Part shown: in pieces, positions 16,201-18,866 of the stretch | How the letters are laid out: every line of letters begins with the position of its first letter | Numbering within the stretch: position 1 is the first letter of the stretch | Assembly: GCA_043820025.1 (NCBI GenBank) | Contig: JBDRED010000018.1 | Coordinates: 1-18,866 of the forward strand | Direction of reading: 5' to 3' | Length of the DNA: 18,866 bases | DNA from: JBDRED01 sp043820025 [NCBI: Elusimicrobiota bacterium] | GTDB taxonomy: Bacteria > RUG730 > JBDRED01 | Notes under the pieces: model-generated | What the model was told of the DNA's origin: nothing | Seen by the model: only the letters and a program-made list of their open reading frames with translations | Database searches by the model: none | Program-made: the position numbers and the translations under genes

Positions 16201-17973
16201 TCTCCATGACCCGCTGTGCAGGGCTGTTGTTGGCCCGGATTCTGTAAGCTCGAATTTGCTTTCCTCATTTTTCTTAAATACCAGGGTCATCTGATTCCTA
16301 TCCGGACTTTGGCATGTCACTGTTATAGAATCATCGTCATTCTTAAAACTAATCTGAGCGCCCGGTCCCATACTCATAACAGTTTCTGCAACAATCCCAA
16401 TCACAGGCAGTATTGCATCCTGGCCAAAAACACTCGCAAGCTCAAGCATACCAGCAAGATTACAAGGTATAAATCCCGGCGTAACATTCTGCCAATGAGC
16501 CTGCTCGCATAAACGCTTAACATAAATTTTCTTATCAAAGCTCTCTCTAATAACAGGCCTGATAACAATATAGGATATGCCTTTTGCGGCAAGAAGCTCT
16601 TTAATGCCCTGAGTATGGTATCCGCCTGTTACCATAACATTAACTTTGGAACCGGCTTTAGCCATTCTTTGAAACATATTATTAAGCATCTCTTCGTTAC
16701 GTTTATTTGCCAGGCTGTAAAAACTATTCATATTCTTTTCAATGTCTCTGATATTCGCAGTAAACTTATCAAACCCGTCATTGCGGATAAGATTGCCTAA
16801 TATATCCCTGCCGTTCTTATAAAAATTATCCTCATTCTCCTCCCATTTCTGCGAATCATAAACGCTTGCGCTGTTTTCCAAGTACCTGTCAAAGAGCTTT
16901 ACATACCTCTCGCAGTATACAAGCTTTTCAGCATCGCCTTTGCCCTTTGCAAGCGCGCCCTTTATTTTAAACGCAATATCATCAACCTCAGCCAAAAGCT
17001 TAGTCTCGTTAATATTTGATAAGTAGTCCTGATATTTAAAATAGTTCGAAAGGCTTGGATAATGCTGCCCTATATTAATATTAATATTATTCCTATTAAT
17101 TATTTCCTTAAGGAATTTATAATAATCATTTGCGGCCTTGTTCTTAAAATCCTTTAGAGCCGCATAATCAGCATCAGGGATAATATCCATTATTTGAGCT
17201 GTTACAAGTCCTGCCTCAGCGCTCACCTCAGCTGAATTCAGTTCCGCTAAATCATTCTTTTTTATATATAACTCAAAGTTCGGATAATTAATTGAATGAT
17301 CTATATGCAATTTATCCAGCATTATTTTTAAATACTCAATATATTCATTAAGCGGATACCTGCAGTCATTATATTTTTTTTGGAGTTTTTCAAACTTGAT
17401 TAATTCAGGCGTATATAAAAGCTCTCTGCCCCTGTCTATTGCTCTATAAAGTTTATTAAAAAGCGCCTGTGACCGGTCTCTTGCCTGAACAGCATTATAC
17501 AATGAAAGAAAGTTTCGGTTATAAAGCTCATTAGTTTCTATGCCATATAACTTGAGCGTTTTCGGATATCTTATTGTATACAGCTCAGGCCCTGTGATAT
17601 AGCCCAAGCCTAAGAAGAACTGCGTTATTTTTTCTCTGGCATCCTTATCCTTTATTCTGCCTAATACAGATGTGTCAATACCGCCTGCAGAACCTTCCAC
17701 GCCTATCCATGAAAGATCGCTGCCAAACCGCTTCTTTAGAAGATATATAATTTTGCTGATATTCTCCTGCGCCTCTTTGTGGCAGTGGAGATTTTCAATG
17801 CAGTATATTATTTGCGATGATGCGCCTTTATAGCTGTCGGTTATTTGCCCGATATCCTGCGGAATACTAAGCTCCTGAACAATGCTTTGAGACGAAGCGG
17901 CAAATGCAAAATTTTGGCATACATTTAACATAAAACATACAACTAAAATTTTGGAAATTATTTTCCCTGTCAT
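13237..17973 (-). CDS. Giant secreted protein with a Tiki/ChaN-like N-terminal domain and degenerate repeats
   Basis: The product is 1578 residues from the ATG at 17971-17973; an in-frame TTG at 17991 would only add GGGGI read from the G-rich ribosome binding site. Residues 1-26 are a signal peptide (FAFAA). Residues about 55-475 form a domain with ENLHCHKEAQ (60-69), IGVEGSAGGID (90-100), YGIETNELY (143-151) and VTGGYHTQGI (448-457). The His/Glu and GxxH spacing resembles the Tiki/TraB/ChaN/EreA superfamily, which includes metal-dependent peptidases and haem-binding proteins; this is inference. Residues 690-750 contain ILHERLENELIIH, a possible degenerate metal site. From about 900 three degenerate repeats (about 904-1100, 1146-1382, 1429-end) are separated by Thr-rich (879-900), Gly/Pro/Ala (1102-1146) and Ala/Pro/Thr (1384-1429) linkers. 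The frame ends at an A7 tract, inside the third repeat. Confidence 0.85.
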   Translation of the reverse strand: MTGKIISKILVVCFMLNVCQNFAFAASSQSIVQELSIPQDIGQITDSYKGASSQIIYCIENLHCHKEAQENISKIIYLLKKRFGSDLSWIGVEGSAGGIDTSVLGRIKDKDAREKITQFFLGLGYITGPELYTIRYPKTLKLYGIETNELYNRNFLSLYNAVQARDRSQALFNKLYRAIDRGRELLYTPELIKFEKLQKKYNDCRYPLNEYIEYLKIMLDKLHIDHSINYPNFELYIKKNDLAELNSAEVSAEAGLVTAQIMDIIPDADYAALKDFKNKAANDYYKFLKEIINRNNININIGQHYPSLSNYFKYQDYLSNINETKLLAEVDDIAFKIKGALAKGKGDAEKLVYCERYVKLFDRYLENSASVYDSQKWEENEDNFYKNGRDILGNLIRNDGFDKFTANIRDIEKNMNSFYSLANKRNEEMLNNMFQRMAKAGSKVNVMVTGGYHTQGIKELLAAKGISYIVIRPVIRESFDKKIYVKRLCEQAHWQNVTPGFIPCNLAGMLELASVFGQDAILPVIGIVAETVMSMGPGAQISFKNDDDSITVTCQSPDRNQMTLVFKKNEESKFELTESGPTTALHSGSWRDIVDNMLAGLRVIADSSMQMVTPQENILKKQFYQRLLTQNNANLREPKTALINTIVNTNNVSITDVIGRKNEIMENFLQRLKSYFPGLGQGFFKVFPAVFSDKSKNWAHLMIHNNTLFISDSLYTVLMEERKESVFINQIILHERLENELIIHYKQNLTNLLQQAEKRRKQKVSELGKTDDTNNVAGYLNKATSQYAGTIDILEDQVAKIASNVFEEYGASRYDELSHRLAMLPLAEQEGYMGKTRYTFEKALGVKLGIKQSLSKGKGTFSGERRTLGKSSKSNVDNNGTETQTTTTTTVTKTAQTQKSNEELYLEGRNLMIKDADWLAKIIPESDKDYEDYAMKVRTYNVATTGSGMYAKNKGVFDEYPILRYLWIYDLVLIKKIIDDQNGLRMFGDFGQRMLEIFGADVLRTKSNIFIQLIKLYTDIEHKDNKFSERIDAFLQWYDKLKKLNKALKAPLSDVDLYKKFENTLMDVFDMQDDSRNGLIPTIDTNVNSLDTVETNINNIIGRETQGSSAPGPQAKGNSAGGQNSAKPAKFQDKSTPAPMKPGMQNLEKHRKEFLVMRTKKTGKIDMIEETYTKVYNAFGENTFIKDNNIFILMIRHYFDNEAYYTNPQGITFPIQVQNLCDWYGMVNAWNMSIKENNGEYVEDTYEFFKPYLMMVFDMQKEDQTRLYTDKFKGESIYGIEGNIIETEVTIRIIKRIVANNLSISNDQLNQRVNDIGNKLFGQKGLFYKYMRIEEQFIKQDDSTKLPERIGALLINEWEKIVEGGDELLKRVSEQGFPAVFGRQYKHKDAGHAASTPTNQAVPATIQRPATLPTAPAPGITRTDNTTQNEIIRGNPRLQELMQYITKDRLDLFATNKAVLDAQDMQMRYQNSPMLRYLMLFLQPDEISKFTDRVLKCIGSTKVGIIRENIKYEYESLFDVFADKFGYEVLALNNNILAQMACELQSQELNRVVLENFLKRALNFCVFYDKLKNAAQKK
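13241..13247 (-). other. A7 homopolymer at the frame junction of the giant locus
   Basis: On the coding strand the junction reads GCGCAAAAAAAGTAAACG. In the giant frame it ends CAA AAA AAG TAA. Loss of one A, or a +1 shift, gives CAA AAA AGT AAA CGA and continues into the 13256 ORF without a stop. This is the probable point of frameshift, slippage or base-calling error. Confidence 0.65.
15305..15322. repeat. Six-unit GTT trinucleotide repeat
   Basis: (GTT)6 on the plus strand encodes the Thr-rich run TTTTTT at residues 885-890 of the giant protein, the first inter-repeat linker. Trinucleotide expansion here keeps the frame, so linker length may vary between strains. Confidence 0.7.
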
Positions 17974-17977
17974 AATA

Positions 17978-17989
17978 CCCCCGCCCCCC
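17978..17989 (-). promoter_or_regulatory. G-rich ribosome binding site of the giant gene
   Basis: The coding strand reads GGGGGGCGGGGG then TATT and the ATG at 17973. G runs can pair with the anti-Shine-Dalgarno sequence through G-U wobble. A similar GGGGGG precedes the other exported repeat protein at 632. Confidence 0.5.
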
Positions 17990-18035
17990 AAAAAATTATA
18001 ACGAAATATTCCTAAAAATCTTTCCTTAATTTTTA

Positions 18036-18065
18036 ATTATATCTTTTTGCTTTGCGGAGTGGCAA
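18036..18065 (-). promoter_or_regulatory. Promoter of the giant-protein locus
   Basis: TTGCCA (-35, 18060-18065, 5/6), an 18-bp spacer and a perfect TATAAT (-10, 18036-18041) on the minus strand give a start near 18029 and a leader of about 56 nt. A second TATAAT near 17997-18002 has no acceptable -35. Confidence 0.6.
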
Positions 18066-18094
18066 GCGAACTAATTGCGAATTATTTGCGAATT
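18066..18094 (-). promoter_or_regulatory. Three 11-bp-phased 7-bp direct repeats upstream of the giant gene's -35
   Basis: On the minus strand the 7-mers AATTCGC, AATTCGC and AGTTCGC (plus-strand 18088-18094, 18077-18083, 18066-18072) are separated by exactly 4 nt each. The last abuts the -35 box. The 7+4 phasing is that of OmpR/PhoB-family binding sites, so a response-regulator activator is the leading guess. Confidence 0.55.
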
Positions 18095-18168
18095 TCCGAA
18101 ATTGATGGAATTGAGGGACAGGAATTGAGGGACAGGCCCCAAAATTCGGAAATTCCGGGGTTTCCCCC
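18090..18168. repeat. REP-like palindromic element with a tandem 14-mer
   Basis: A perfect 11-bp inverted repeat (GAATTTCCGAA 18090-18100; TTCGGAAATTC 18145-18155) encloses two tandem copies of AATTGAGGGACAGG (18109-18122, 18123-18136). A GGGGTTTCCCC hairpin follows (18157-18167). It lies between the divergent promoters of the giant gene and the 18212 gene. Confidence 0.6.
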
Positions 18169-18176
18169 TATTCTTC

Positions 18177-18204
18177 TTGAATTTTATTTATAAAAATGTA
18201 CAAT
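18177..18204 (+). promoter_or_regulatory. Promoter for the 18212 gene, predicted leaderless
   Basis: TTGAAT (18177-18182), a 16-bp spacer and TACAAT (18199-18204) are followed by CTTTTCT and the ATG at 18212. Transcription would begin at or next to the start codon, and no Shine-Dalgarno sequence is present. Confidence 0.5.
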
Positions 18205-18211
18205 CTTTTCT

Positions 18212-18637
18212 ATGAATCTTACACTCTTTTTTATTATTTTATGTTTAATAATATGCTCCTCATTTTTTTATGTATTTTTTTCATCAAACATAAAAAATTA
18301 CGGACGCTTTACCCATGAATTTAAAAAACCGCTCTTTGTGTATAAACGCCTGGACATTGAACGCGATGGTTATATATGGCGCGTTTATCTTGGAACAAAT
18401 AGAATGTCTGTATCAGACGTATATGTGGATGTGGAAGGCCCGTTATGTAAATTCTGCGCTGCTCACCTGGAACCGCAAAAAACATTTTTACTATCCATAT
18501 TGTTATCTAAAAATATCTGGAAATGTAAAAGTTGTGATTATAAAAGAATTGCTTCTATCCGGGCTTTCGCGAAAATACGGAATCAGCTTAGAAATGAGCT
18601 TGAAATAAAATTCCGCGAAGAAGGATATTTGGTATAG
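18212..18637 (+). CDS. Membrane-anchored zinc-ribbon protein of unknown function
   Basis: The 141-residue protein has one N-terminal membrane helix (about 4-23), then a soluble part with two CxxC pairs, Cys79/Cys82 (GPLCKFC) and Cys105/Cys108 (WKCKSC). Their 22-residue separation fits a zinc ribbon. The C-terminal 30 residues are charged and helical (RAFAKIRNQLRNELEIKFREE). The N-terminus has no cleavage site, so it is probably an anchor; orientation is uncertain, though a zinc ribbon suggests the cytoplasmic side. I do not recognise a family. It has no ribosome binding site and a -10 box 7 nt before the ATG. It runs divergently from the giant gene and converges on ssrA. An overlapping frame at 18315-18608 lacks such features and was rejected. 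Confidence 0.72.
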   Translation: MNLTLFFIILCLIICSSFFYVFFSSNIKNYGRFTHEFKKPLFVYKRLDIERDGYIWRVYLGTNRMSVSDVYVDVEGPLCKFCAAHLEPQKTFLLSILLSKNIWKCKSCDYKRIASIRAFAKIRNQLRNELEIKFREEGYLV

Positions 18638-18706
18638 TGTTTGAGTGTTTGAGTTATAAAAGTGATAAATCAATTCCTGCTTTCAAATCTCTATTTTCTA
18701 ATTTCT

Positions 18707-18726
18707 AAAAATGCGTCAGCATTTTT
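18707..18726 (-). terminator. Terminator of ssrA
   Basis: Minus-strand AAAAATGC-TGAC-GCATTTTT forms an 8-bp stem with a tetraloop and T5, directly after the CCA end of tmRNA. Because the stem is AT-rich and symmetric it could also stop transcripts from the 18212 gene coming the other way. Confidence 0.6.
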
Positions 18727-18866
18727 TGGTGGAGGTGGCGGGAATTGAACCCGCGTCCAAGAACACATTGATAATAACATCTACAAGCTTAGCTGGCATT
18801 TTAATTTAACTGCAAACTCTCCTATCCAGCAGGATCATTCTGCAGCTATCCGGATAAATGTCCGTT
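18727..18866 (-). ncRNA. ssrA: tmRNA (ssrA), 3' part
   Basis: tmRNA rescues stalled ribosomes by trans-translation. The minus strand ends in an acceptor and T-arm, GGACGCGGGTTCAATTCCCGC followed by CACCTCCACCA, with an encoded CCA at 18727-18729. Upstream, AGCTAAGCTTGTAGATG is the conserved segment before the tRNA-like domain. Pseudoknot-like complementary segments lie nearer the window edge (e.g. GGATAGCTGCAG and GATCCTGCTGGATAG). The tag reading frame and the 5' half of the tRNA-like domain lie beyond the window. This is not a tRNA: the region lacks an anticodon arm. Confidence 0.93.

Noticed and set aside
17974-17991. TTG start giving a 1584-residue giant protein
   Set aside because: The extra GGGGI is the translated ribosome binding site; the ATG at 17973 starts a normal signal peptide.
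18315-18608. 97-codon frame inside the 18212 gene
   Set aside because: The 18212 frame has a membrane anchor, paired CxxC motifs and a promoter; the inner frame has none.
18727-18800. tRNA gene at the right end
   Set aside because: The T-arm and CCA look tRNA-like, but there is no anticodon arm and the AAGCTTGTAG segment is diagnostic of tmRNA.
1-18866. CRISPR array, complete insertion sequence or prophage
   Set aside because: No regularly spaced repeat-spacer array, transposase, integrase or phage structural gene was seen.

Overview
The window is AT-rich DNA with dense, mostly minus-strand genes and the look of a free-living Gram-negative-type bacterium. A CHASE2-adenylate cyclase, exported FG-GAP/fibronectin proteins, a MetX/MetW pair, a giant secreted protein with a ChaN/Tiki-like N-terminal domain, and many GTCATTCC...GGAATCTTC palindromic intergenic repeats together suggest an uncultured lineage such as Omnitrophota (OP3). 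This is inference from style; no marker in the window fixes the taxon.

Layout. 1-632: 5' part of an exported fibronectin/FG-GAP protein (minus, running off the window). 795-2648: metX then metW (minus), methionine biosynthesis. 2972-4069: ychF (plus), with its own promoter. 4088-4768: DUF3307-like membrane protein (minus). 4991-6790: CHASE2 adenylate cyclase (minus). 7030-7914: exported protein with DUF4830/DUF4829-like halves (minus). 8134-8493: small membrane protein (plus) that appears leaderless and shares its last four bases with feoB. 8490-10824: feoA-feoB ferrous iron uptake operon (minus), whose promoter carries a 15/19 match to the DtxR/IdeR iron box. 10980-11597: exported protein of unknown function. 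11817-17973: a two-ORF locus (minus) encoding a 1578-residue secreted protein and a 479-residue protein in another frame. The two overlap by 20 nt at an A7 tract and look like one split gene. 18212-18637: membrane-anchored zinc-ribbon protein (plus). 18727-18866: 3' part of tmRNA (ssrA, minus) with a terminator.

The most interesting part is 11817-18211. The giant protein has a signal peptide, an N-terminal domain with motifs like the Tiki/TraB/ChaN/EreA superfamily, and degenerate repeats separated by low-complexity linkers. The last repeat is completed only by reading into the next frame, which suggests a frameshift, programmed slippage, or an assembly error. Its promoter (TTGCCA-N18-TATAAT) is directly preceded by three 7-bp direct repeats at exactly 11-bp spacing, the arrangement used by PhoB/OmpR-type activators. 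A REP-like palindrome with a tandem 14-mer lies next to these.

Nearly every larger intergenic gap from 1386 to 8133, and one near 11740, holds a member of one palindromic repeat family. Two plus-strand orphan membrane-protein genes, and perhaps the 11597 gene, lack a Shine-Dalgarno sequence and have a -10 box 5-7 nt before the ATG, pointing to leaderless transcripts.
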